Assembly (NCBI GenBank): GCA_003254925.1
Contig: QANZ01030967.1
Location: 78,006 to 142,005, forward strand
DNA from: Chamaecrista fasciculata
Lineage: Eukaryota > Streptophyta > Magnoliopsida > Fabales > Fabaceae
Reading direction: 5' to 3'
DNA length: 64,000 nucleotides
Part shown: positions 53,272 to 64,000 of the stretch, piece after piece
Layout of the letters: each line of letters opens with the position of its first letter
Numbering within the stretch: position 1 is the first letter of the stretch
Made by a program: the position numbers and the translations under genes
Notes under the pieces: model-generated
What the model saw: only the letters and a program-made list of their open reading frames with translations
Told to the model about the DNA's origin: nothing
The model's database searches: none

Positions 53272-56148
53272 TCATAGGAGTACGAAGTTCAATCTTCGAA
53301 TCCAAAGAGAGTGAAGAACCATATGCATCAAATCAAACGGCCTCGCAGGCCTATGTATCAGAAAATGCTTCTTCACCTTCCTCACATTCATATACAACCC
53401 TAAATACTCCCTCTCTGAAACCCTAGCGAGAATCTCCTTGATTTCTCCGATCCTCTCAACCTCAATCTCCAATGAAAACCTCCTCCAATCAAGCACATCC
53501 CCGAACGGCACCGTGTAATTACGGCACAAAATCACCGGAACACACCCTGCGTTTATGGCTTCCACCACTCTAGGGCTCGCTACTTCGTGCCCGCTAGGGC
53601 ACAGACAGAACTTGCTTCGGCTCATCAAAACGGTGTAGTTTAGTTCCTTCGGGAGGTACTCGTGGACGACAATGTCGTCGTCTTTGTGTTTCCAGAGCTT
53701 GAGGAGTTTCTTACGGATGCGGCCGTGGGCGCCGCCGGCGAAGAAGGCGAGGATCGGTCGGCGATTCGGCGGTCGGGTTAGCTCCGGCGGGGTTAGCTTC
53801 GCGAAGGGGAGGGAGATTTCGGGGATGGAGACGTCTCTGATGGGTTTGAAGCCTTCGGTGGTGTTGGCATTGCAGAGGGCTCTCATCATGTTCTTGAAGA
53901 GATGAGGATTCCCTGATGAAATTCGTGGGCCCTATTGGATCAGGTGAAGATTCTCTTGTCAGAAATTGTTGAATAATTCTTTGTTTTGGTGATGATAGAG
54001 TTTTTTGTGTTGGAAAATAGACTAGTGAACTTAAGAATGTTGGATGATTTGAGAGAATTGATGCATAAATTATAAGGATCTAATTGTAAATCATTAAAAT
54101 TTAGAGAGTGAATAGAAGTTACAGGAACTTAGTGAGGTTTGTTTTCTTTATAGCTGTGTGAAATTATTCAGAACAGAGTATGAAAGATGTCAACAGGATT
54201 GGCATGTGAAATTCTGAACTTTCTTGTGGTTGAATAAGCATCTATTATGAAGGTTCTAAATATCTTATTAATTCATGTAATGTAATACTAGTCACATACT
54301 CACATTGCCCAAAGTTATCTTTTTCTGTTAATCATCCAAAGCCAATACAAAAATTGCATAGTTTTAAGTTACGTTTGAAGCAAAAACATGATAAGTATAT
54401 CATTGAATTTTCAAAAAATTCTGATCCTAATAGAGTAATAGTAATTTATCAAATAAACTTTACTAAACCTGGATCAAAGAAAAAGGATATACAAAGCAGA
54501 AAATGGTCTAGAAAACTAGAAAACAGAGTTGAAAAGCAGAGTATGATGATGATCACTAAGGAAACAATATTGGCATCTCAGTATCTGAACTTTCTGGTGC
54601 TTAAGATTTCAACTGAATCATCTGTGTTTAAAAGCTTAGATTCATAAATTACAATGTAAAAAAAAAATTAGTAAAGGAACTTACCCAATCATGGCAAGAA
54701 AGCAGAAAATGGTCAGCACCATTGCTTCTGTTCCAATAAGGGTACCTCTGAGCTATAATAGTAATATAATCCTGCACCAAATGCTGGAGACGATCAGGTT
54801 CATAGTCATATTTGGATTTTCTTGGCTTGTAAACATAGCGAATGACTTTGGCTACACTCAAGGGAAGGAAGAACAGGTGAGCCTCCTCAGGATGCTTAGC
54901 CTTGAATCTGCTCTTACTGTTTTCAATCTCATCTATGAATTGCCCTTCAATGGCATATTTGTTGTTCACAGGGCCTTCATGCACCAATGGTGGCTCTCCT
55001 TCCCTGTACACCCACACCTTCAATCTCTTCATCATCTCCATGTGGCTCCTGTTTTTCAATGGAATCTCACAAACTCAAAACCTCAATATACCTACATTTA
55101 AGAGTGGGCATGGTCGAGTTGAGGGTAAAATCTAACTTGGCCCGCAAGTTAGCTCAATCAATCTGACCCACAACTCAAAATCTGACCCGCACTGTTGCGG
55201 TTCCAAAACCGATCCAACCCAATTTGCATTTGCAAGTTGAGTGAAGTTTTGTAATTTTGTAGATTAACTCAAATTAGTGCTCACCCCTAGCTAACTTTTC
55301 TTTAATATCGAATGAAATTTTACTAATCTTTTATTTTAGTAAGAATATTTTATTTGAACAGCACTATTCCGTTTCTCTGATTTTACTTCGGCTTCACATT
55401 ATTCTCTGTTGCTGCAAGCACAAACCTTTTCACTACTTTAACTGTTCCATTATGATAGAGGTAGAAGTGACGTGGTCATATTATTACTTTTAAACTCATG
55501 TATGGAGGGTGCCCCCTTTAGATATGCACTTATGTTAATAGAAGAACAGAGCAACTAAGAGTTAAGAAGTAGAAAACCAACGAGAAGAGAATATGAAGTT
55601 ACTTAAGAAAATGCTTAACTGGTGAAAAGCCTGTTCGTTCCAGTATATAGATCCTTTTGGAGCAAAATCCGCTTTCTTGTTTGATCTGTAATTCTTTGAT
55701 CGAATCGCTTTCTGAATTGAAGCTCTTGCAGCTGCCAATCCCTCTTCTATTCCCTGCAAACTACCCCTTTTCTGTAATACCTAAAGTTCATATCAGAATC
55801 TATCTATATATTTCTCAGACAAAACCTTTCAACCCCATGAAAGAAATTTCAAGGTTTTCTCACCTTATTGATTATTCTATTGTCGTTGAAGCTTTGATTT
55901 GCAGAGATTGAAGATGTGCCATGGCTGCCTTTGACAATAGAAAGTTTCGGAGGAGAAACGACATGACGACGAAGGTGGTGGTGATGAAGGTGTTCTTGCT
56001 TCAAGAGAATGAAGAAAACAAATGAGAGATTGAAAAAGAACAGTGAGATGAAGATACAAGAAATTGGGGATTTGATTACTTTCATGGCTTTACTTCTCGG
56101 AAGTTCGATCATCGGTGTCAAACTTTTAGCAACCCCTACGAGTGACAT
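53272..56148 (-). CDS. Exostosin-type (GT47) glycosyltransferase, 4 exons, 480 aa
   Basis: Exons by reading GT-AG sites and frame: 56148-55864, 55753-55620, 55048-54685, 53931-53272 (total 1443 nt). A type II membrane protein, probably Golgi, with a signal anchor at residues ~29-48 ([11 protein letters not shown]), a His/basic stem, then the exostosin domain. Landmarks: [39 protein letters not shown] across the last junction, [47 protein letters not shown] and NAGCVPVIL. The length fits the plant 'probable glycosyltransferase' GT47 group. The family makes cell-wall polysaccharides, but donor and acceptor cannot be told. The start at 56148 is the first in-frame ATG; residue 22 (56085) is an alternative. 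No stop or frameshift seen. Intron 2 holds a MITE. Confidence 0.88.
55101..55291. mobile_element. hAT-like MITE in intron 2 of the GT47 gene
   Basis: Ends AGAGTGGGCATGGTCG and AGTGCTCACCCCTAG (inverse CTAGGGGTGAGCACT), with an inner inverted 'aaatctaacttggcccgcaagtt' region. The GGGGTGAGCA-type terminus is common in plant hAT MITEs. Duplication not resolved. Confidence 0.5.
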
Positions 56149-56610
56149 GTTTAATTGTTTAATTTTTTTTTTATTAATGCCTTTGTTACTTTTGTGTCAC
56201 ATCGACAAATATATTATCTCGAAATATTAACGTCATAATAATATAAGAAACAAAATAATCGGGATTGGAAGCTCACGTGGACATGTCCCAGAGATGTCAG
56301 TTATTTTACCTGCACGTCTGAATATTTGATCATAAAGGGAAGTGAGTTAGTGACAGAGAATTTAGCAATATACTTTACTTTTGTTCGTAAAAGGTAATAG
56401 AATCAAGAATGAAAAACGTAGAATGTAACAATTGTCCAAATTTATATAATAAAGGTAATATAGTTGATCTACCAAAATTATTTTTGTCTGTCTTTATTGT
56501 TGTTATTTATTGTTATTTTTAATTGTCTTATAATCCTTTCTTCTTCAGTTTTAGTTAAAAATAGAAATAATTATTCAACATTTAAACAACGTCAGCAAAT
56601 ATATTTTCTT
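56149..56610. other. Upstream region of the GT47 gene
   Basis: AT-rich 5' flank with no clear TATA box that can be tied to a start site. No other gene. Confidence 0.5.
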
Positions 56611-57380
56611 TTAGGTCAAAGTCTCAAATTGATTCTTTATATATGGGTTAGACTATAATGTAAAATTTAATTCTTGACATGAGATACAATGAGTCATGAG
56701 CCAATAAGATAATAACACGTAGAAAAGTTAGTTGTATCTAATTGGTGATGTGACTCTATATACCGTTTTGATTAATTAAAAAAATTATTTTTCAGCATTA
56801 AATTACCTCAATGACTATAATTATAACACATCAGCAATTGCATCCCACGTCAAGAATCAAACTTTGCATCTTAGACTAACCCGTATAATGAGATAACTTC
56901 CAAATTGCTCCATTATCTTTCATTTATTTCAGATTGGTCATATATCTTTTCATAATGTTTCAGATTGGTCTAAAAAAATATTGAATGTGGTGATATTCTC
57001 ATATTTCTCTCGTTTCAAGTTCAAATGTGACAAAAATAAATTTATGAGTTTCTTTTGACGAGTATTTTATTCATCAACAAATAAGGTCAAATCAGGTCCC
57101 AAAAGTGGGTAACTAGTTTCACGGTCAAATAAATAAAATTTGTCGTCTCTCGTTTCAAATTTGAATGCGACGAGTTCAAAATTATGTGCTAACTTTTGAA
57201 GAGTTCTTTCTCTACCCAATAAAGATGACTAGAAAATGAGGCCAAATTGTGTCTCAAAAGTAAGTTTGAGACCAATTTGAAACATCATGAGAAGATGTAG
57301 GACCAATCTAAAACAAATAAAAGATAAGAGATCAATTTGAAATCTACCTCATACGCACCAATTTGAGACTTTTTTGGCAT
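56611..57380. mobile_element. Foldback MITE-like element (~770 bp)
   Basis: Left 'taggtcaaagtctcaaattgattc', right 'ccaatttgagacttttttggca'. Inner words 'cagattggtctaaa' and inverse 'gaccaatctaaaac' extend the arms. No ORF of note. Confidence 0.55.
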
Positions 57381-58062
57381 TTTTTTTTTTACAAAAACAT
57401 CTGTAAAAATATACTCTATTTTTTTTACATAAGAAGAAGAATACAAGAACAAAAGAAAAAACAATAACAGAGTAAAACCACAAAGAAGAAAGAAAAACAG
57501 ACAACAATGGAAATTAAGGGGAGACATTAGAGGTGCCCTTAAGGCCCGAAGACGAAGCAGTCGGAATTACCGCCAAATCTTGATCTGAATTTGCGCTAAT
57601 CATTTTTACACGAGTAACTCTATTTATATCTTAATATTAATATTAGAACACTAAGCATTTGCATTACCTAAAATCAGAATAACAATGTTCAGTTAGACAG
57701 TGCTAAATTAAATTATTGATCAAAGGAAGATTCAGGAGATGCAAATTTACTTCAAATCAATCGGTAAACTGATGTATTTACTGGAAAATTCCAATAATAA
57801 TGACATACAAACCCCAAATGAAAAAGAGAAAGAATAGAAACATAAACAGATATTCATACTTGGATAAATTAAATGACTCTAACACTATCTCACGGTTCCT
57901 GAAAGTCCCTACAAATGAATTAACATTCTGCTGCTTATCTTTGCAGAAAGGCTTCTGATATTATCACAAAGATTTCCCAGAAAGACTTTCACTCTTCCAA
58001 GAAAACCCATTCCATCATTTTAATTATGCTGCATAAACACATATGTACTTTAAAAAAAATAA
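57381..58062. other. Intergenic region between the two host genes
   Basis: Mostly no signal. A 29-codon minus-strand ORF (57603-57514) lies 18 nt below a TATA-like GATATAAATA (57630-57621). Too short to call a gene. Confidence 0.4.
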
Positions 58063-58269
58063 TGAGAAAATCTACTTTTCGGTTTTTAAATTTGTCCCAA
58101 AATTATGATGTAATCCCTGGATATTGAAAATATGATTTTTTTTTATCCCTGATCTTCTTACAAATATCAACTATTTAGTCTTTAGGATAATTTTTTGATG
58201 TTTGTAAGTATCCAGATAATAAATCATAGTTTCGGTACATATTCAGTGACCAAAAATTAGGTTTTCTCA
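58063..58269. mobile_element. Small foldback element abutting the 3' end of the HHP gene
   Basis: 'gagaaaatctacttttcggttttt' and its inverse 'caaaaattaggttttctc' close a ~207-bp hairpin. It ends 22 bp from the stop codon at 58292, so it may form the 3' UTR or polyadenylation region. Confidence 0.6.
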
Positions 58270-58291
58270 AAAACAATAATTCAAATTGAAA

Positions 58292-60546
58292 TCATTGAGC
58301 CTTCCCACATCCAAAAGTGTCACGCCAATCCAGCATTTTAAGTGTAGCTGCATAATGTGCCAATGCTCCAAACACAACAAAAACATGAAAAATCTGATGA
58401 CTATGTCCAGCAAGATCAAACCAGCCAGGCCTCCATCTTTCTGGGATTCTGGTAACATAAAACATAGTCCCTGTCAAGTAAGACAAGGCCATAGCACATT
58501 CATATGCAAGTGTCACATTCCTCCTAGGATTCCCCCAGTTCACAACACAAGCATGAATTGCTGGAACAATGCCGAAAAGCCCCATGGAACAGAACAACAT
58601 GGCCCGAAAAGCCCGGTATTTCCCTGTGGTAAGCGCAGGAGAGAGCATGGTGATGATGGTGAAAATGCCCATGGCTGTGATGCCACAAAGGTAGATTAAT
58701 TGCCAGTGGGGTTCACAGAGGAAAACATAGTAGATTTGAGGGAAGAAGGAAGTGATGATCATAACAGTGATACCAACATAGTCTATTCTTAAGAGGAATA
58801 TGTTTAATGGATGGGAGTGACAAGAAAAAAGATGGCAGATGCTGCTAGAGAGAAGACAGAACATAGAACCACCTAGGAAGACAATGAATGGCCATCTTGG
58901 TGTCATTCCTTCATGGTCATTTAAGGATTGATGAAGCTCCATTTTCAAAGGTGTTTGATGTTTCAAATGAACTAGTAATGTTGTTGTTCCCTGATAGTTT
59001 TAAGAATATATGTCAGTCTCAGAAAAAAAATTTCTGAGTAAACATACAACAATTGGTGCCTGAAAGATTCACTAGCTACAACTCAATATTTAAAAGTCTA
59101 GTTTACACACTTTAGTCTTTGAAAGTAGTAGAAGCAACCCAATTTAGTCCCTTAAGCTTATTTTATAGGGACTAAGTTGTAAAGTCAAAAGTACTAAAAC
59201 AAATTGGTTCTATCTATGACTTTCAAGGATTAAAATAGTGTAAACTAAACTTTTAAGTATTGAATTGTTAACTTGTGTATATTTCATAGACCAATTTATA
59301 TATTTACTTGAAAAAGATCATATGTGAAAGTTGAGAAGCTTAAGGACTAAGGTGTATATATGAGGTGCTAATTAAGTAATTAACGTACCATGAAGAGATC
59401 TTTAAAGTTATGGGAAACATTTTTATCCATACTTGACGAGAGTGACCTACAAATTGAGGAGATAATAAGTAATCTAATCATGCAAATTTAGATGTCAATT
59501 CTGGTACGAAATTGTATCCTACAAATTCGCCATATTTATAGGCATAAAACAAGAAACTGATGCTAAGTAACAACTACCAAGAGCTCGTTGGATTAAACTG
59601 ACATTTTAATCCTTAGATGATATGAATGTTGTTATTTTAGTCCTTTATTTTTTGAATTTATTGATTTATCCCCCAATAATTCATGACTCATCACAAATTA
59701 GTCCTTACATGAAATTTTCTCTCTCTATATGTATATGTATACAAGTGAAGTTAACGACCACCTTAATTTCTACCACAAATTGCCAAGAAACTTAGGTACA
59801 CCCAACAACAAAACCAATTCCTCAAGTCTTGGTCTTGCTTGATTTTTTGCCTTTATCCTTTTTCATTAATTTGGTGATCATATAGAGCATAGGGTAGGTT
59901 TTGTGTGAGAACCAGAATTGATTAAGCAGTTAATTAAGTTAGTGATTTAATTATACAGAGAGATGGAAGAAAAATAAACATTAATTATATTAAACAAGTA
60001 ATAATTGGGAAAAAAACCTGGTAAAGAGGCCTAAAAGATCTGCCACTTGAGGCTGCATAACATTTGCCAGAGTCAATCCCAGAAACAGAAAGAACCCAAT
60101 TAAATGCCTGCAAAATCAACACATGCATACAAGAACATTAATTAATTAATACAAAGAGATTAATTTAGTTAATACATAATTATATATGATACTTACGTCC
60201 AAACATTGAGGGTTTCATTATGCCAACGAAAGACACTGAAGAAAGCTTGTTTGAGAGACCAATTGGCTCTGTAATAATGAAGAATATACTCATTATCTTT
60301 CATGTAGTCTGGCAGGTCCCAAAACGACACAAGACCATGTCGTTTCACCACCTCTTGACCCTTATTATTATTGTTCTTGCTCTTATTCTTCTTCTTCTTC
60401 TTGTTGCTGTTGCTGTGAGAATCATTATGTGAAAAACAGAGAGATTGCAAATTGGTTTCCTCCATGAAAGCTTCTTCTTTTTCTCTTGATCCCTTCTTCT
60501 TTTTGTTCCTCTTCAATACAGCTTCTTTCTCACTGTAACAGCTCAT
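58292..60546 (-). CDS. Heptahelical protein (HHP; PAQR/adiponectin-receptor-like), 4 exons, 398 aa
   Basis: Exons 60546-60197, 60107-60018, 59446-59389, 58990-58292 (1197 nt), all with GT-AG introns and matching phases. The N-terminus is long and basic (poly-Lys, poly-Asn), then [42 protein letters not shown], the PAQR entry motif. Later motifs are SSSICHLFSCHS (S-x3-H), RIDYVGI (D-x3-YxGI), and GHSHQIFHVFVVFGALAHY (HxxxH), the putative metal-binding set of this hydrolase-like seven-helix family. Arabidopsis HHPs respond to hormones and stress. Which paralogue this is, I cannot tell; the wording is nearest my memory of the HHP4/HHP5 group. The 58-nt third exon (SLSSSMDKNVSHNFKDLFM) was found only by splice logic. 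Confidence 0.9.
59078..59268. mobile_element. Small hairpin element in the last intron of the HHP gene
   Basis: 'caactcaatatttaaaagtctagtttacac' and inverse 'gtgtaaactaaacttttaagtattgaattg' with 'agtccctta-n-taagcttat-tagggact' at the centre: an almost complete foldback within intron 58991-59388. Confidence 0.65.
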
Positions 60547-60569
60547 TCCTCCACAACATAGATGTATTA

Positions 60570-60572
<3 letters not shown>

Positions 60573-60607
<35 letters not shown>
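60573..60607. repeat. (CT)n/(GA)n microsatellite in the HHP 5' UTR
   Basis: About 17 CT units, 27 bp upstream of the start codon (GA on the coding strand), followed by one N (60608) and an (AT)n run (60609-60624) that could include a TATA element on the minus strand. Confidence 0.85.
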
Positions 60608-60624
60608 NTTATATATATATATAT

Positions 60625-62164
60625 AAATGTGTGTGTATGTGTTTGTGTGGATTATATGTGGGGTGTGTTTGTTGTAATTAGCTGCACATTTTATAGATGT
60701 GATGAAAGAACATATATATAATAATTTTATGTATGTTTTTTTTTTCTCAATTTTAAGAATTACATTCATTAATGAATGAATATGAGTTATAATTAGCTGA
60801 AACTTTGTTTTGTACTAATATTACAATTGTAATTAATTTTGTAAGAAAAAAATCATATATATGTATTGTTTGTTTTTTATAAAAAAAAAACTGCTTAATT
60901 AAAAAAACTTAATTTAGTACTGTGTATTAAACTACCCATATATATATGTATGCTTCATCAATGAATGCATTTGTCCTGGTCAATATGAAAAGTGAGATTT
61001 TTGCTGCTGGATTTAGGTCACTTAATTAAAAATCTTCCCAACTGTCCATGGACCAATATTATTATTATCTTCACCTTTCCCATAAGCTATGAGTCTTTGA
61101 AACTTTTGGATGTTTTCTTAATTTAATATCAATAAACATTGACACTAATGAAGCCAAAAATTAGTAAATTAGAGAGAGGGTGTTGAATTTGCTCTCTGTT
61201 TTTCTTTTCTCAGCTAGTTAATTATTTATAAAGAAACCATGGTGGTTAGTTTTTGTGGTTACCTACAAGTTTTCCTCAGATTATGCTTTTCTCAAAAAGA
61301 TTATGCAACATGGTAAATAACTTAATAAAATACTCAAGTTGTTAATAAAAACGAATTAAATTTTCAGCTTAGTTTTACGAAAATTATAAGTATCACATAA
61401 TGCATGTGGGTAGGTGACCTATTTATCCAATATGCACTTTCTTCATCATTTGCGCATATAGGAATTACATATATATATATATATATATCCAAAGAATAAA
61501 CCCATAATATTCTTTCTTGAAATTAATTAATTACTATACTAGATTGAGAGAAGAAAGAGAGATGATCATTGAGGACTATCTATCAATTTTATCATTGTCA
61601 AAGTATCATTTTGCTAGAATCTAAACCACAAATTAATATATTTTTATTTATAGAACGTTTTAATTCCAGAAAAGGCATAATTAACAAACACCATATTAAT
61701 TGCAGAAACCTCAGTGTGAGAGCTGGTTTGACACAATTGAACTACATCCAGAAATATAATATTATATATTGATGTGTATTATCATGATTACCATATTGTT
61801 TTACGTGTATATATCTATTTCTTAAGCTTTTAATAAGATTTGTTACATAAGATGATATTGATGGATTCCATGAGAGTTACAACCAGCCACCTGGGCGGTG
61901 CCATATTCTGAAAGTGATTAACTCATAATGTAAACTTGGAATGACAAGAAAACGTTGGTGTCATCATCACTCATTAATGCTGGATTAATAGATCGTGTAA
62001 AAATTATCACACTAACTACTTTTTTTTTCAAGTTTTTTAATTGTATATTTAATATAATTTTGAAGATATTTTTTTCATATTTAAGATTTTTTTTAATAAT
62101 CTCATCTCTATTTTTTTTTGTCAATAAATTAACTTTCACCTAATATGTTATCATTAATTATTTT
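60625..62164. other. Upstream region of the HHP gene, no further gene seen
   Basis: Very AT-rich, with poly-A/T runs and (AT)n at about 61469-61488. Short ORFs only. Promoter elements cannot be singled out. Confidence 0.55.
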
Positions 62165-62693
62165 TAGGTTAAGGTACAATTTTGGTCTTTTTTTTTTTTT
62201 GCAATCTAACTCTTTGTCCTTTTTTAAATATGATTGTGACGAATTTGAAATTGTGTTATACTCTTGACAAGTTCTTTTTCTATACAATTGGGATCGTCTG
62301 CAAATGAGTTCACATTGTACCCGAAAGTGGTTTTGGAACCCAAAAAACAAAAATGGAAAACTACTTTCGAGTTTGATTTAATCTCATTTGTTGACAATTC
62401 CAACTGCACAAAAAAAGACTAGTCAGTAACATGTGGCTCTGAACTCATCACGATCAGACTTCAAATGAGATATATATGATTAACTTCGCTCGTTGGACTA
62501 TGAAACAAGCTGTCCACTTTCAAAGCCTAATTTGACTTTGAATGGACTTGAAACGAGATAAATATGACTACATTTAGTTATTAAAACTAAGGAGTGAAAC
62601 TTTTTGAAGAGATAGAAGACAAAAATTACAAAATAAATGGCTAAATTGCAACCTACTCCAAAGATAAAGGATCAAAATTACACTTTAACCTTA
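62165..62693. mobile_element. Foldback MITE-like element (~530 bp)
   Basis: 'taggttaaggtacaattttggtc' and inverse 'gatcaaaattacactttaacctta'. The interior partly matches wording at 57000-57260 ('gtgacgaatttgaaat', 'gtt(c)ctttctctac'). Confidence 0.6.
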
Positions 62694-62749
62694 TTTTTAT
62701 ATGTAATAGCCTTCGAACCTTATAAAACTATTTATAAATATATGTAAAA

Positions 62750-63147
62750 CATAATTTCAACCAGTTTTTAATTGCTCACTTAAACTTTCGCATGATTATC
62801 TAATTTTGATTAAATTAAAAAAACGCAATATGATTAAGTATAGTAGAAACCCCCAGTTTAAAAAGATACTATATATCAAATATATCTTAGTCCATAAAGA
62901 GCTCTCTTTGTTGATCGATAATATTTTTTTTCACAAATATGAAATATATCTTAGTATCTTGAAATTTGATAGTTTTAGTCTAAGTTTGTGTGATGAAGTG
63001 GTGAGCTTGTGTCCGAGTATAATTATGGAATATATCTTGTCCAAGATGTTTGACAATTTAGTATAGTATATTCTCATATTATATATTTTTGAGCTTTCTA
63101 TTTTATATTTCTCTAATATATATGCGATTTTTTTGGTATTTCCAACA
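62750..63147 (-). repeat. Copia LTR remnant ending at a polypurine tract
   Basis: On the minus strand 'aagagggagtat' (63160-63148) runs into TGTTGGAAATACC, a typical copia PPT/LTR-start junction. The LTR then decays leftward. Left boundary not determined and no internal coding present. Confidence 0.45.
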
Positions 63148-63210
63148 ATACTCCCTCTTAAGTCCAACTAACTTAACTTAACTGTGACTTGCTTCATAAT
63201 AATAGATTTT

Positions 63211-63513
63211 AGGCCAAAGTGTATTTTTTATCCTATAACTTTTACTCAGATCTCAATTTGGTTCCATAACTTTTTTTATTACACTTTTGATCAGGTTGTA
63301 GAATTAGTCCCATATATTTGGGTCGGGCGCATAATTGGTCTCATATCTTTGGATAAAGTGAGGTTGACAGTGAAACTTTTTGCAAAAATATGAGACCAGT
63401 TCTGTAATCTGACCAAAAGATATATATGAGACTAAAAGTGCAACAAAAAAAAGTTATGGGACCAAATTGAAACCTGAGAAAAAGTTATAGGACCACAAGT
63501 GCACTTTGACCTA
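63211..63513. mobile_element. Foldback MITE family F2, second copy, TSD AGATTTT
   Basis: AGGCCAAAGTG ... CACTTTGACCT, with 7-bp duplication AGATTTT at 63204-63210 and 63514-63520. Arms of 'ggtcccatAACTTTTT' type as in 50771-51166. Confidence 0.75.
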
Positions 63514-63534
63514 GATTTTATATTCTTTTTTGAC

Positions 63535-63902
63535 AAAAGTACTAATTTCGTCCCCAAACTTTACACCAATTGTCAATTTCGTCCCTAATCTTTTTTTTTT
63601 CTGTCAATTTCGTCTCCAATGTTTCACATTTTGGTCAATTTTATCCTTTGCTCTTACTTAAGCCAAATATTAATGACATAATCTACGTGACTAATGATAT
63701 ATAATGTAAAATTGATAGAAAAAGAAACTTAAATCCTAACTCGGATTAAAAAAAAGGATGCAGTCTATCGTTAATTTATTGAAAGAAGTTAGTCAAAAGA
63801 TAAAATTGACCAAAATATAAAACATCGGGCCAAAATTGACAACAAAAAAAATGGGGACAAAATTGACAATTGATGTAAAGTTTAGAGACGAAATTAACAC
63901 TT
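63535..63902. mobile_element. Foldback MITE family F1, third copy
   Basis: ~368 bp: 'actaatttcgtccccaaactttacacc' and inverse, same centre 'cgttaatttattgaaag' as the other two copies but in the opposite orientation. Lies 15-20 bp from the F2 copy. Confidence 0.8.
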
Positions 63903-64000
63903 GAATTTTGCATTCTTTTTTTGAGTCTTAAAAGTCTCTCTTTATTTTGTGCTTGGACTTGAACTCTTTTTTTAAACTTCACAGGCCATGTGATTTTTTT

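Noticed and set aside
54354..54647. 97-codon plus-strand ORF
   Set aside because: Lies wholly in intron 3 of the GT47 gene on the other strand, Lys-rich, with no motif, promoter or splice context.
62806..63167. 86- and 78-codon ORFs on opposite strands
   Set aside because: They lie in what looks like an AT-rich copia LTR remnant, biased composition, no domain.

Overview
The window looks like a repeat-dense, AT-rich chromosome segment of a flowering plant. Evidence is the plant LTR-retrotransposon lineages (Ty1/copia, Tat- and Athila-type Ty3/gypsy, chromovirus-like LTRs), many miniature foldback elements, and two plant-type intron-containing genes on the minus strand. An asterid eudicot is my guess, but the sequence alone does not fix the species. 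Nothing prokaryotic, organellar or ribosomal was seen, and no tRNA gene was recognised.

Layout. 1-13008 is a copia complex with ~2-kb LTRs. A minus-strand element (A) shares one LTR (5527-7574) with a second, 5'-truncated minus-strand element (B, 7575-10238). B is joined tail-to-tail to the 3' third of a plus-strand relative that ends in its own LTR (11205-13008). 13009-14312 is a different, SIRE-like copia fragment cut off by a foldback element. 14869-18615 is a scrambled set of related LTR pieces with single-N joins and an 855-base gap. 18616-23086 is the gag-protease half and 5' LTR of an Athila-like gypsy element. 23087-38481 is old nested debris: a gypsy RT scrap, an old LTR split by a hAT-like MITE and a 1.4-kb TRIM, and a decayed retroelement ORF split by a solo gypsy LTR that is itself split by a solo copia LTR. 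38551-49909 is a nearly intact Tat-type gypsy element with a GTTGT target duplication, inserted into a foldback MITE. 50-64 kb is the genic part: a GT47/exostosin glycosyltransferase gene (53272-56148) and a heptahelical/PAQR membrane protein gene (58292-60546). Both are surrounded and interrupted by small hairpin elements.

Most striking system. The Tat element carries, between pol and its 3' LTR, an oppositely oriented gene. It has a TATA box, a predicted spliced intron and an uninterrupted 840-codon product: a domain like the plant 'putative gypsy type transposon' family followed by a coiled coil. The sense gag-pro-pol has a predicted Ogre-like intron between protease and RT, and two nonsense codons. 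The two transcription units converge on a spacer holding evenly spaced mini-hairpins.

All splice models, lineage names and boundaries were read by eye. No alignment or database search was run.
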